From contig PDZS01000003.1 of the NCBI GenBank assembly GCA_002753225.1, positions 62,001 to 126,000 of the forward strand: a DNA stretch of 64,000 nt, written 5' to 3'. This DNA is from Deltaproteobacteria bacterium YD0425bin51 (GTDB lineage: Bacteria > Desulfobacterota > Desulfobacteria > Desulfobacterales > YD0425bin51). Under the pieces are notes generated by a model that searched no databases, was not told the origin of the DNA, and worked only from the letters and a program-made list of their open reading frames with translations. The translations under genes and the position numbers were made by a program. Shown here piece after piece: positions 8,550-21,800 of the stretch (positions are counted from its first letter, which is position 1; each line of letters begins with the position of its first letter).

Positions 8550-9837
8550 TGTTTATGAATTAGATAAGCTATCAAAAAGTGATATAGAAAAAATACTAAT
8601 ACGATCTGAATCTGATATTGAAAGGTTCCAAGAAATTGTAAGACCAATTATTGATGATGTGAGAAAAAGGGGAGACAATGCAATAGTTGAGTATTCCCAA
8701 AAATTTGACAAAGTTTCTTTAAACCCTTTGCTTTTGAAAGTAACAAATCAAGAGTTCGAAGATGCCAATAAAACTCTTGATTCATCAATTAAAGAGGTCA
8801 TTGAGGCATCTGCAAAAAATATAAAAAAATTTCATAAAGCTCAAATGCCTGAAGAAATGTGGTTTAGCCACATAGATAAAGGTATTATGGCAGGAGAAAA
8901 GATTACTCCAATAACTTCAGTGGGTATTTATGTTCCTCGAGGGAAAGGCTCTTTCCCATCAGTTATGCTTATGCTTTGTATCCCTGTTTCTGTTGCAGAA
9001 GTACCAGAAGTTATAGTTTGTACACCTCCAACTCCAGAGGGTAAAGTTGATGATGCATCGCTTTTTGCAGCACAAATTTGTGGAATAAAAAACATATACA
9101 AAGTAGGCGGCGCTCAAGCTATTGCAGCAATGGCTTTTGGTACTCAATCCATACCAAAGGTGAATAAAGTAATAGGACCAGGGAATCCTTATGTTTCTGC
9201 TGCAAAACGGCTTCTTTATGGTAAAATTGATGTGGGTACACCAGCAGGTCCTAGTGAATCTATTATACTCTGCGATGAGACTACTAATCCTAAAAAAGCA
9301 GCTTTAGATTTACTTATAGAAGCAGAGCATGGGCCTGATTCAACTGCTCTTTTAGTTACGCATTCTCGAGAAATAGGAGAAGCTGTAAAAACGATGCTCC
9401 CTGATCTTATAAATGATTTGCCTGAAGAAAGAAAGAATTTTTGCCAAAATGTATTTTCTAATTATGGAGGAATTGTAATTACAAGAAATATTGAGCAGTC
9501 AATTAAATTTGTTAATGATTTCGCACCAGAACATTTAGAGGTTCTTACAAATGAACCTATGTCTATACTTCCAGAAATTAAAAATGCAGGAGAGATACTT
9601 TTAGGTGAATATTCGCCAATTACCATAGGAAATTTTTCTTTAGGAGTTAATGCAATACTCCCAACAGGCGGGTTTGCAAAAACATTCTCATGCGTTACAG
9701 TATATGATTTTCTAAAGAGGTCGTCAATTGGATATCTTACAAAAGAAGGATATGAAAGCTTAAAGGATATAGCCATGAAATTTGCTGAATATGAAGGATT
9801 CCCATCTCATGCCAATGCAATAAAGAAAAGAGGATAA
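8539..9837 (+). CDS. hisD: Histidinol dehydrogenase
   Basis: 432 residues from the ATG at 8539, the normal HisD length. Family landmarks: GIYVPRGKGSFPSVMLML, KVGGAQAIAAMAFGT, GPGNPYVSAAKRLLYG, GPSESIILCDE, AEHGPDSTAL, and APEHLEVLTNEP with the zinc/catalytic His-Glu, then GEYSPITIGNFSLGVNAILP. It oxidises L-histidinol to histidine in two NAD-dependent steps. It is the last gene of the plus-strand operon. The stop codon lies only 5 bp from the stop of the convergent PKS gene, leaving no room for a terminator between them. Confidence 0.93.
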   Translation: MKINVYELDKLSKSDIEKILIRSESDIERFQEIVRPIIDDVRKRGDNAIVEYSQKFDKVSLNPLLLKVTNQEFEDANKTLDSSIKEVIEASAKNIKKFHKAQMPEEMWFSHIDKGIMAGEKITPITSVGIYVPRGKGSFPSVMLMLCIPVSVAEVPEVIVCTPPTPEGKVDDASLFAAQICGIKNIYKVGGAQAIAAMAFGTQSIPKVNKVIGPGNPYVSAAKRLLYGKIDVGTPAGPSESIILCDETTNPKKAALDLLIEAEHGPDSTALLVTHSREIGEAVKTMLPDLINDLPEERKNFCQNVFSNYGGIVITRNIEQSIKFVNDFAPEHLEVLTNEPMSILPEIKNAGEILLGEYSPITIGNFSLGVNAILPTGGFAKTFSCVTVYDFLKRSSIGYLTKEGYESLKDIAMKFAEYEGFPSHANAIKKRG

Positions 9838-9842
9838 ATACT

Positions 9843-12800
9843 TTAAGATTTTACAGAATAATTTTTTATTTTAACCAAACTTTCACCAGATTCATTTAAA
9901 ATATCAATATTAAATTTTTTAATATCAGAAGATTTTAAATTATTAGATGGTGTTGCATAAGCGTAACAATTATATGTCAGTGGTTTTATAATTATCAGTT
10001 CTTCCAAGACAAATGGGAAGTGGGGCTTCTGAGCGTTATCCCTTAAAAGCCCGCATATAGTCTGAAACGCTCCATCAATTATTGAAGGGTGCAGATAAAA
10101 GCTATCAAAATTATAACGATTTGAATCTGATAATATTATATGAGACATGGCTTCATTTTCATTTATATATATTTTTTGAATAACCTTAAAGCTATTTCCA
10201 TAATTTAAACCTGATTCATAAAAAGACTTATAGCACTCTTCTCTTTCTATAATCTCGGTTGCTCTTTCCATAATAGATTTTATATCAATTTTACTATACT
10301 CTAATTCATCTGTATCAAAAATAAGCATACCTTGGGCATATAAAAGTCTATCATTATTATTAAAAATCTCAAATTCAACGTTTTCCTCCTCAGGATATAA
10401 TGATATGGAAATGTCTTTGGGTTCGTCAGATAGAATAATAGGTCTTTGCCATACTATATTTGATATTTTTTTGAGTTGATTTTCTCCTGATATTTCGAAT
10501 GCAGCTCTTGCCATTTCTATGTAAGCAGAACCCGGCAAAATTTTTTTATTTTCTATTATATGATCTTTTAGAAAAAATTCATTGCCAAATAATCTTGTTG
10601 TAAATTTTTGCTCTTTTAAGGTTGATATATTTTCACCAATAAGCGGATGAAGTTTCCCTGTATGTTCTATTTTATCCCTTTTTGGAGGAAGCCAATGTCT
10701 TACCTTCTCAAATGGATAAGTAGGAATGGATATCCTGTTATATTTTTCATTCTGATAAAGCATATTCCAGTCAATGTCTATTCCGCTAGCCCATAACTTG
10801 GCTATTTGAGGAATCTTTTTATTTTTTATGAGATTATCAATAAAATCTTTTCCTTCCTCTCCTTCAATTATTAAATCAGATTTAGCATTAGATGACTTTA
10901 GTTTTCCTTGAATATATTGACTCAATTTTTCTTTAAGCTCATCTATATTTGAGATTATTAAAGCAAGCCTTTCTTTCATAGCCTCTCTTCCTACTTGCAG
11001 CGTATAAGAGAGATCTATTAAAGATATTTTATTTTCCTTTTCTAAAAAATTCATGAAAAGCTTTGCATACTCTTTTAATCTATCTTCATTTTTTGCTGAT
11101 AAAACAATCAAATGTAAATACTCCATATCATTATCAGAAGGTTTTGGGTTTTCGTATTCTTCCAAAATAATATGAGCATTTGATCCTCCATAACCAAAAG
11201 AGCTAACGCCTGCTATTCTTGGCTTTGACCAATTTTTAGTTTCAGATAAAATATAAAATGGGCTTTCATCTATTTGAATATATGGATTCAATTCTTTAAA
11301 GTGAAGATTTTTTGGAATTTTTTTATGCTTAATTGAAAGAAGCACTTTAATTACTCCAGCAATACCTGCGGCTGTTTCCAAATGACCGATATTTGTTTTT
11401 ACTGCTCCAAGTCCGCAGTAATTTTTCTTATTTGATAGGCTGAAAGCAGATTTTAGAGCATTTATTTCTATTGGGTCACCTAATTTTGTTCCTGTCCCAT
11501 GTGTTTCAATATAAGTTATGTTTTCTGGTGAAATTTGGGCTTTATTATATGCATCCCTAATCAAATCAGCCTGAGCATTAGGATTTGGAGCAGTAAGAGA
11601 CGTTGCATGTCCTCCGTGATTTTCAGAATATGCTCTAATCACAGCATATATATGATCCTGATCAGCTTTAGCTTTTCTTAAAGGTTTAAGTAAAACTGCA
11701 CCAACTCCCTCTCCTCTTACATAACCGTCTGCATCTTTATCAAAAGTTTTGCATCTTCCGTCAGGGCTAAGCATTCCAGCTTTTATGAAAGCAATTGTTG
11801 AAGTAGGAGTCAAAATAACATTTACTCCACCAGCTATTGCCATATCGCAGTTTCCGCTGTTAATTGCAGAAACTGCCTTACAAATAGCCACAAGAGAACT
11901 GGAACATGCCGTATCTATAGGTTCGCTTGGTCCATGCAGATTTAAAACATAAGAAATCCGATTTGCCAAGATTGAATGAGCCATGCTAGTGGACACATGT
12001 CCTTCAATTTCTATTATCCTGTCTTTTGCAAGTTCAGCATAATCATTTGATGCAACTCCTACAAAAACCCCTGTCTTTGTTCCAGAAAAATAAGAAGGTT
12101 TATATCCAGCATCTTCAATGGTTTTCCAAACAGTTTCTAAAAATATTCTTTGCTGAGGATCCATAAATTCTGCTTCTCTTGGGGAAATACCAAAAAATAA
12201 GCTGTCAAACTTATCAACATCAGGCATAAACCCTCCCGATATTTCCTCAAAATCCCATCTCTCTTTTGGAGGAAAACTTATCAAATCTTCCCCTTTTTCT
12301 AAGTTTTCCCAAAAGATATCTGCATTTTCAGACTGAGGCATTACGCAACTCATTCCAATAATTGCTAGAGGCTCAAAAGAATATTTATATATATTATTCT
12401 CTTTTTTTGAAACAAGAGTTGTTTTTGGAAGAATAATAGTCTCTTTATAATTATAATGTTTAACAATTTTATCATGATATTTTTCACATAGGAAATTTGA
12501 AAAAAAAGATAATGTTGGATACTCAAAGAATATTGTTGGAGTAAGTTCAAGATTGTATTTATTGTTTATAATGTTTGCAAATTCGGTAAAACGTATAGAA
12601 TCAAAGCCATATTCGCTTATATCATCATTTATGTTTATATTATCCCTTTCAACTTTTAAAATTATTGAAATGATTTTTGATAAGTCATTATGCAGAAGTT
12701 GAATTAATTCTTTGTAATCACCTTTTGAGAATGTCTTAATCTCTTTTTTATCTATTCTTAAAGTTTGTCTTATTTTTTTACTATTTCCGTCTATCACCAT

Positions 12801-15800
12801 AAATTGATTGTAATTAGACGAAAGAGCTTTTATAAATGTAATTATGCCATCTTTTGTTTTAAGAGGCTCCATACCAAAGGTTTTGGCAAGAAGTTTGCGA
12901 GTCTCTTTATTAATATTCATTCCACCCTGTTCCCAAAGGGGCCAATTAATAGATTTTATTTTACCTAAGCTTTTATTTGCATAACTATCCATAAAAGCGT
13001 TTGCATAAGCATAATCGCATTGGCCAGCATTTCCTAAAACAGAACTAATTGACGAAAATAGAATAAAAAAATCTAATTCTTCACTTTTTGTAGCTTCATC
13101 CAAATAAATTGTTCCAAAAATTTTAGGGGCTAAAACTGTTTCCAAATCTTCAATTTTCTTTTTTAGGATAAAAGAATCTCTTATTTGACCTGCAGCATGT
13201 ATTATTCCATTTATTTTGCCAAATTTGGATTTGACTTGAGAAACAATTCTTATTACATCTTCTCGCTTTGAAATGTCTCCTTTTATATATATAATATTTG
13301 AATCCGCCTCTATAGTTAAGTCAGAACGTCCGCAAATAGCTATTCTAGCGTTAAATCCTTTTTTCAGATATTCTATAAATATTTTGCCAAGACCTCCTGC
13401 GCCGCCTGTGATTAAATAAACTCCTCCTTCTTTTAAAACAGGTTTTGCCTCTTCTAATTCCAATTCTTTTATCCGTTTAATTTCGCGAATATTTTTATTA
13501 TAACGGATTTCTAAGCTGTCAGTTGTTTTAGCTTCTGCTGAAATAATTTTAGACAAATTCGAAAAATCATCTGACCCAATTGTTTTTAAAACAACTTTAG
13601 AGCTTTCCAAAATCAAAGTTTTGGCAAGTCCTGAAACTGCTTCATATAAAGGATTTTCACTATTATATACATATAAAATTTGAACTGGTTCAATCGGCTT
13701 TTTCTGTAAAATAGATTTGGTTAAATCTAGAATAGAATAAATGCTTTTTTGTAAGCAGGCTTTAATGCTTGTTTCATCATATGAAAAATTTTCATCATTA
13801 CAAATGACTTGTACTTTCTCATCATGCATTACCTCTTCAGCGGGAATGACGTCAGCTTTTTCCCATATGGGATAAAAATAGATTTTATTTGAATTTTCAT
13901 TACAGGGTCTTATGGAAAAGTCTTTTATATATACTAAAAGTTCTCCTGATTCATCCACAATACTTATGTTATATGAATTTCCTAAACTTACATGGGCATA
14001 GCATCTTTGTTTAAGAGGTTTTAAGATGCTTAGCTCTCCTAATACAAATGGAAGAGCAGTTCCGTTTTCGCCTTTTATAAGACCAATAACTGTCTGCAAA
14101 GCTCCATCTATTATAGATGGGTGAAGGACAAAATCACTGAAAGTATTTGTAATTATTTCAGGAAGTATCAAATGGGATAATGCCTCTTTTTCACCTATAT
14201 ATATTTTATTAATTGATTTAAAGCTCTCCCCGTATTTCAAATTAGAATATTTGAACAATTCGTAGCATTTTTCTTTTTCCATAATTTCTTTAGAGCGTTT
14301 TTTTATGGCTTCAATATCTAAATGGATTCCAGCTTTCCCGCGAAAGCTGGAATCCATTTTTCCTTGAGCATGGACTATTCTATTTTCTCCATTAAAACTA
14401 GCTATTTCATATTGAATCTTATCCTGATTTAAATAAAGATTTACATAAACTTCTTTTGTAGAAGAAACGGTAATTGGTGTCATCCATACTGTATTTACAA
14501 TCGTTTTAATCGAAAAATTGGGATTTGCTATTTCTCCGCATATGCGAGCCATCTCCAAATAAACGACTCCTGGTAAAACCATTTCTCCAGAAACTAAATG
14601 ATCATGCAAGAAAAATTCTTCTTTTAAAAAAGTTTTTTTGAAACATTGTTCGTTAAAATTTGATTCATTTGTATCAATTAAAGGATGAAGTTTTGGGGTT
14701 TGAATTTTGGGGATAGATTCAATTGGTATAGGTATCCAGCATTTTTTCTTATCAAATGGGTATGTAGGGAGCGATATGATTTTTGGTGATAAATCTGAGT
14801 AAAAGGTTTTAAAATCGACATTGTTTTCTGATAATTCTGATATATTATTGTCTATATAGTTTTTTAGCTTTTCAGATAGTTCTTCAACGCTTGCTGCTTT
14901 AAATGATATTTTTTTCTCCATTGGTTCTCTTGTCATTTGAAGCGTATATGCTATATCCATAAGAGAAGGGCTATTTGTTTTGAAGAAATCTAAAAATTTA
15001 TGCGCGTAAGCTTTTAGTCTTTCTTCATTTTTGGCAGATAATGGGATTATGTATGATGAAGCTGTTTTTCGGTTTTTTTTATATATCTCTTCATATTCTT
15101 CTAAAATAACATGGGCATTAGCTCCACCTGCTCCAAAAGAGCTTATGGCTGCTCTTCTTGGGTATTTGCTATTCCAATTTGATAGTTCTTTTTGGACATA
15201 AAAAGGTGAATCTTCAAAATTGATATTGGGGTTTAAAGATTCAGTATTAAGTGACTTAACTATTTTTTTATGCTTCATCTGCAAAATTATTTTAGTTATT
15301 CCTGAAATGCCTGCAGCTGATTCCAAGTGTCCAATATTCGATTTAACAGAGCCTATTGCACAGTACTGCTTTTTTTTTGTGTATTCTCCATATGCCAAGC
15401 TAAGCCCTCTTATTTCAACAGGATCACCTAAAGCTGTACCTGTTCCATGAGCCTCAATATAACTTATGGTTTCAGGGTCTATAGCAGCTTTATTTAATGA
15501 ATCTAAAATAAGTTCAGCCTGAGCATTTGGATTTGGAACTGTATAACCGTTTGTTTTTCCTCCATGATTTATTGAGCTTGATTTTATCACAGCATAAATT
15601 TGGTCTTTATCACGGACTGCCAAGTCAAAAGGTTTAAGTAAAACTGCCCCAACGCCTTCGCCTGGTACAAATCCACCTCCTCCTTCTCCAAAACTTCTGC
15701 ATTTTCCGTCGCGGGATAGCATTTTAAGCTGGCATAACTGAACATATTTTGAAGGATGAAGGTACAGGTTTACTCCGCCAGCAATAGCCATCTCGCATTC

Positions 15801-18800
15801 CCCTTTTTTAATGCTTTCGCATGCCAAATGTATTGCAGATAAAGAAGATGAACAAGCAGTATCAACAGGAATACTTGGTCCATTTAAGTTAAAAAAGTAA
15901 GAAACTCGGTTTGATATGGACCAAGGCATGGATGTAGGTATTGTTTTTACTCCAGAACGCCACATGTCAGGTCCCCACAAAAGGTAAGTATTTGTTGTAA
16001 CGCCAGCAAATACTCCTACATTATATTCTTTAAGCCTGTTTTTATTATATCCTGCATCTTCAAAAGTTTCCCATGCTGTTTCTAAAAAAAGCCTTTCCTG
16101 AGGATCAATTAATTCAGCATCTATTGGTGCAATATTAAAAAATAGAGGGTCAAATTTATCTACATCATCTAAAAAACCGCCCCATTTGCAATAAATTTCA
16201 TCTTCTTTAAAATTTTTGATATTCCATCTAGAAGTAGGTATTTCAGTTATACAGTCTTTTCCTGTTCTAAGGTTTTCCCAAAATTCAAGTAGATCAGAAG
16301 CTTTTGGGTAACGTCCTGAAACTCCAATTATTGCAATATCTTTATTGTCAGATTTTACTTTTTTTATTTTTTTCAGCTTTATATTAAATAAATTATTAAG
16401 CTGCGGTTCATAATTTTTGATTAAATATTTTGATAAATCATTTAATGTTTCATTTTCAAACAGAAGCGTTTTGGGAATATTCCCTATCAATTCTTCCATC
16501 TTTGCATTAAAACGGTTTATCATTATGGAATCAATTCCGTATTGTTCTATAACGGCATTCATGTCAATTTTACGTGGAGGCAGCTGTAACAGTTCAGCCA
16601 TTATATTTTTTAAAAAGCTTTCTAACTGTTCAGAAAGGCAGCCGCTCTGGATTTCAGGTTTCGCGGGAATGATGTCATTCCTGCGAAACCTGAAATCCAG
16701 GGGTTGATGATTTTCATCTATTGAATATGTTTCCTTTAAAAATTGATAAGTGGGAATAGGTATGCGGTTTGGCGATATATCTTTATATAAAAAGCTCCAG
16801 TCAAAATCTACTCCGGAGACCCATAGTTTTGCTATTTTTTTAAAATCTTTTTTTTGAATAATAACATTTAAAAATGCTTCTCCTGCCTCTCCTTCAATTA
16901 AAAGTTTAGATGACTGGTTATCTCCTTTCACATTTCCAAAATAAAGATTTTCTATTTCTATGTTACCCTCATAATAATTTTTTAGCTTTTCCATAAGTTC
17001 TTCTTTGTTTAAAGCTAAAACTGCTAATCGCTCTTCCATTGGCTCTCTGCCAACCTGAAGTGTATAGGCTATATCTACCATAGAATCATTTTGGCTTAGA
17101 AAATCCATAATTTTTTTTGCATAAGCTTTTAAAGATTTTTTATTTTTAGCAGATAGTATTATTATATGAATAGATTCGTAATTATAGCTTGATTTTTCTA
17201 TTGGATATTCTTCCAAAATTATATGAGCGTTTGCGCCTCCTGCTCCAAAAGAGCTAATTGCTGCCCTTCTGGGCAAATTATCTATAGTTGTCCAGTCAGA
17301 GAGTTCTTTTTGAACATAAAAAGGAGTATCTTTAAAATTGATAATTGGGTTTTGAGGATTGCAGTTAAGGGAAGGGGCAATTTTTTTATGCTTCATCTGA
17401 AGGAGTATTTTTAATATTCCTGCAATTCCAGCTGCTGATTCTAAATGCCCAATGTTTGATTTAACAGAACCTATTGCGCAATACTCATTTTTTTTTGTGT
17501 ATTCCCTATACGCAAGAGTCAACCCTCTTATTTCAATAGGATCCCCAAGAGAAGTACCAGTTCCGTGAGCTTCTATATAGCTTATAGTATCAGGATGTAT
17601 CTTAGAATTTTTTAAGGCATCTTTTATAAGGCTAGCTTGTGCTGTTGGATTTGGGACTGTATAGCCTCCTGTTTTTCCTCCATGGTTTATTGCGCTTCCC
17701 TTAATTATTCCATAAATATTATCTCTATCTATAAGAGCTTTATCTAATGGTTTAAGTAAAATTGACCCTACTCCTTCTCCAGGGACAAAACCATCTGCCA
17801 TATCTCCAAAGCTTCTGCATTTGCCTGTTTTAGAAAGCATTCTAGCCTTGCAAAGGCTTACATATTTTGAAGGATGCAAATATAAATTAACGCCTCCTGC
17901 TAATGCTAAATCGCATTCCCCTTTTTTTATACTTTCACATGCCAGATGTATTGCATAAAGAGAGGCAGAGCAGGCCGTATCTACAGAAAAACTTGGACCA
18001 TGAAAATCAAAATAATAAGAAACTCTGTTTGCAATAGACCAAGGAAGTGGTTGAGGGCTTGTAACTCCTACAAATACGCCTGTGTTATGTCTGCTTAACT
18101 TATTTTTGGTATATCCTGCGTCTTCAATAGTGCTCCAGGCTGATTCTAGAAATAATCTTTCCTGTGGGTCAATAAGATTTGCTTCTCTTGGAGAGATATT
18201 AAAAAAAAGAGGGTCAAATTTGTCAAAATCATCTAAAAAACCGCCCCATTTGCAATAAATTTTATCATCGTCACTTTTATCAGGATCAGGATCAAAAAAA
18301 TTTTCCATATCCCATCTGTTTTTAGGTATTTCAACAATAGAATCTTTTCCTGATTTAAGATTTTCCCAGAATTCTTCTAATGTATAAGATCCTGGATGCC
18401 TTCCATGTATCCCAATTATTGCTATATCTATTTTATCTGCAATAATTTTATCCTGTTTTTTTTCTTCTATAACAACTCTTGTATTTGCCGTAGGCAAAGA
18501 AAATAGCTTTTTAAGGCGAAATTCATAATTGTTAATAAGATAACCAGATAGCGATTTTATGTTCGGATATTCAAACATCAAAGTCTTTGGAATCTGACCA
18601 ATTTCTTTTTCAAGTACGCTGTTAAATTGATTTATCATTACAGAATCAATACCGTATTCAAGAAAATTGACTGAAACATCTATTTTAGGAATAGGGATCT
18701 TTAATATTAAAGCAATTATTTGCGTTAAAAATTTTTCGGTCTTTTCAATTATAAGGGCATTTGAGTTATTTGAATCCAATTCTTTTTTATTAAAAAAATT

Positions 18801-21800
18801 ATAAACTTTTTCTTTTTCACCGTAAATTATTATGCACTGGGGAAGATTAAAGTTTGAATATATTTGTTTTAATGCTTCTATGCCATCTTTTGAAGGTATT
18901 GGATAAAATCCTGTGTTTTCAGAAATCTTTTTTATGGCTTCTCCATCGATTTTCATACCCCCTTTTTCCCAGATGGGCCAATTTATTGATACGGTTTTTC
19001 CAGAGCGCTTATTTTCATTTCTTAATTTTTCCCGAACTATCGCAAAATTATCCAGAAAGCTGTTTGCATAAGCATAATCGCATTGACCCGCATTTCCTAA
19101 AACGCCTGATATTGAAGAAAATAGTATGAAAAAATCGAGATTTTCATCTTTTGTAGCCTCATCTATATTTAATGTTCCAAAAATTTTAGGTTTTAATACA
19201 TCTGAGAGGTCTTCAAAAGTTTTATTTAAAATATAGGCATCCTTAATTAAGCCTGCGCAATTAATAATGCCATTTATATTGCCAAATTTATTTTTAATAT
19301 TTGCAATTAAATTTTTAACATCATCTAAATTAGATATATCTGCCTGTAAATAAGTAAACTTGGAATCTAATTGTTTTCTCCTGCCTGTTAGAATAATTGT
19401 AGCTTTAACAGTTTCATCTATATATTCAGCAAATATTCTTCCAAGTTCGCCTGCTCCTCCTGTTATTAAATAAACTCCGTTTTCTTTTATAGGAATTTTT
19501 GAATTTATACTTTGAGGGAATCTATATTCAGAAATGTTTTGAACAAACCTTTCTCCTTTCTGATAAATTACATCAATATCCATAGAATCAAATTCAGGTA
19601 AAACAATATCTTTCAGATAAATTAAATCATCAATTCCTATGGATTTATAAAATAGATTTGGATTTTCAATTAAAACTGTTTTATTAAAGGCGGATTGAGC
19701 TCTGTAATAAGGATTTATGCTTTTATCTAAATAGATATATAAAAGTTTAATTTTACCTTTAATCTTACTTTTAAAAATAGCCTTGGTTAAGTAAAAAAGC
19801 GAATATAAATTTAGTAGATTATTATCAAATCTATTTTGTGACCAAAGGTGAATAATATGATTAGGGAAATTGCTCCCCATATCTTTTAAAAGTTTATTAT
19901 AATGAGAAGAATTTAGAGGATTTATAATATAATGATTATGATTTACAATATAATCTTCGCCAGGTGTAACTAAAATAATTTCAGTATTTAACGCTTTTGA
20001 AACTATATCTACTCTGCTTTCATCAATATCAAATAATAAGATATGCCCTTTTGTTTCACCTGATTGTTTTAGTTCTTTTTTCTCTAATGAAGGATAAAAA
20101 TAGATAAGAGATAAATTATTATCATAAGTATCAAAAGTTAAATTCTCTATCCAATATCTTTCTTTTAAAAACGGATAAGTTGGGAGCGTTATACGTTTTA
20201 TATGGATATTCCCATAAAGTAATTTCCAGTCAATTTCTATTCCAGATACCCAAAGCTTTGCAAGTTTATCTATCTTTTTATCTTCTATAGTAAGCTTTAT
20301 AAATTCTTCTCCAGCCCTTCCATCAATAAAAAAATCTGATTTTAAATTTTTTATATTACCTGTATATAAATTTTCTATTGGGTCTTTTCCCTGAATAGAT
20401 TGAGACAGTTTTTCTTTTAATTCGTAAATATTTTGAGCAATTACAGCAAGACGACTATCCATTGCTTCTCGACCTACCTGCAATGTATATGTTATGTTTA
20501 CAAGCTCCTCTTTTGTTTTATCCAAAAAAGCTAAAAATTTTTTTACATATTCTTTTAATCTCTCTTCATTTTTTGCAGATAAAATAAAAAGGGATAAGTC
20601 TGATGATACTTGGGTTTTATCTTCTTTATATTCTTCAAGTATTATGTGGGAATTTGAACCGCCTGCACCAAAGGCGCTTATTGCTGCTATTCTTGGCTCT
20701 TTCCAATAAGACAGATCCTTTTGGACATAAAAAGGAGTTTCTTTAAAGTTGATATTTGGGTTAAGGGTTTCTGAATGAATAGATGGGACTATTTTCTCGT
20801 GCTTCATTTGTAGAATTACTTTAGTTAAAGATGCAATTCCAGCTGCTGCCTCCAAATGTCCAACATTTGATTTTACAGAGCCTATGGAGCAGTACTCAGA
20901 ATCTGTATTATGTTCTTTATATGCTTTAACAATTCCTGCTATTTCAATCGGGTCGCCAAGGGCAGTACCAGTTCCATGTGCTTCAAAATAACTAATTTTC
21001 CGTGGATCAACTCCAGATCTTTTTAATGTTTCAGATATTAATGCAGCCTGAGAATTAGGATTTGGGACAGTATACCCATTAGTTTTTCCTCCATGATTTA
21101 TGGAACTTCCTTTAATGACAGCATAAATATTGTCACAATCTATAATCGCTTTATCTAGTGGTTTAAGAAGTACAGCTCCAACTCCTTCTCCAGGCACATA
21201 TCCATCTCCTCCATCTCCAAAACTTCTGCATTTCCCGTCGCTTGATAAAAAATTCCCCTGACTCAGCCTGTAATATTTTTGGACATGGATAGAAATATTA
21301 ACCCCTCCTGCTACAGCCATATTAATTTCGCCATTTTTGATACTTTCACAAGCAAGATGAATTGCTGTTAATGAAGAAGAGCACATTGTGTCTATGGCAA
21401 TGCTTGGTCCATTAAAATTAAAAAAATAAGAAATTCTGTTTGCTATAGAAGAAAAAGATGATATTGGAGCAATTGGATAGCCTTTACTATCTAAATCTGT
21501 ACCGAGTAATTGATATTCTCCCCACATAACGCCTACAAAAACACCTACTTTATTTTTCTCTATATTTTTTCTTGTGTATCCTGCGTCTTCTAGTGTATGC
21601 CATACAGTTTCCAAAAACAAACGCTCCTGTGGATCTAAAACTTCTGCTTCCCTAGGAGAAATATTAAAAAAGAGGGGGTCAAATTTATCTACATCTTCTA
21701 TAAAACCACCCCATTTTGAATAAATTTTTTCAAATTTATTCTTGTCCGGATCATAATATTTAGTCCAGTCAAATCTATTTTTTGGTATTTCAGTTATACA

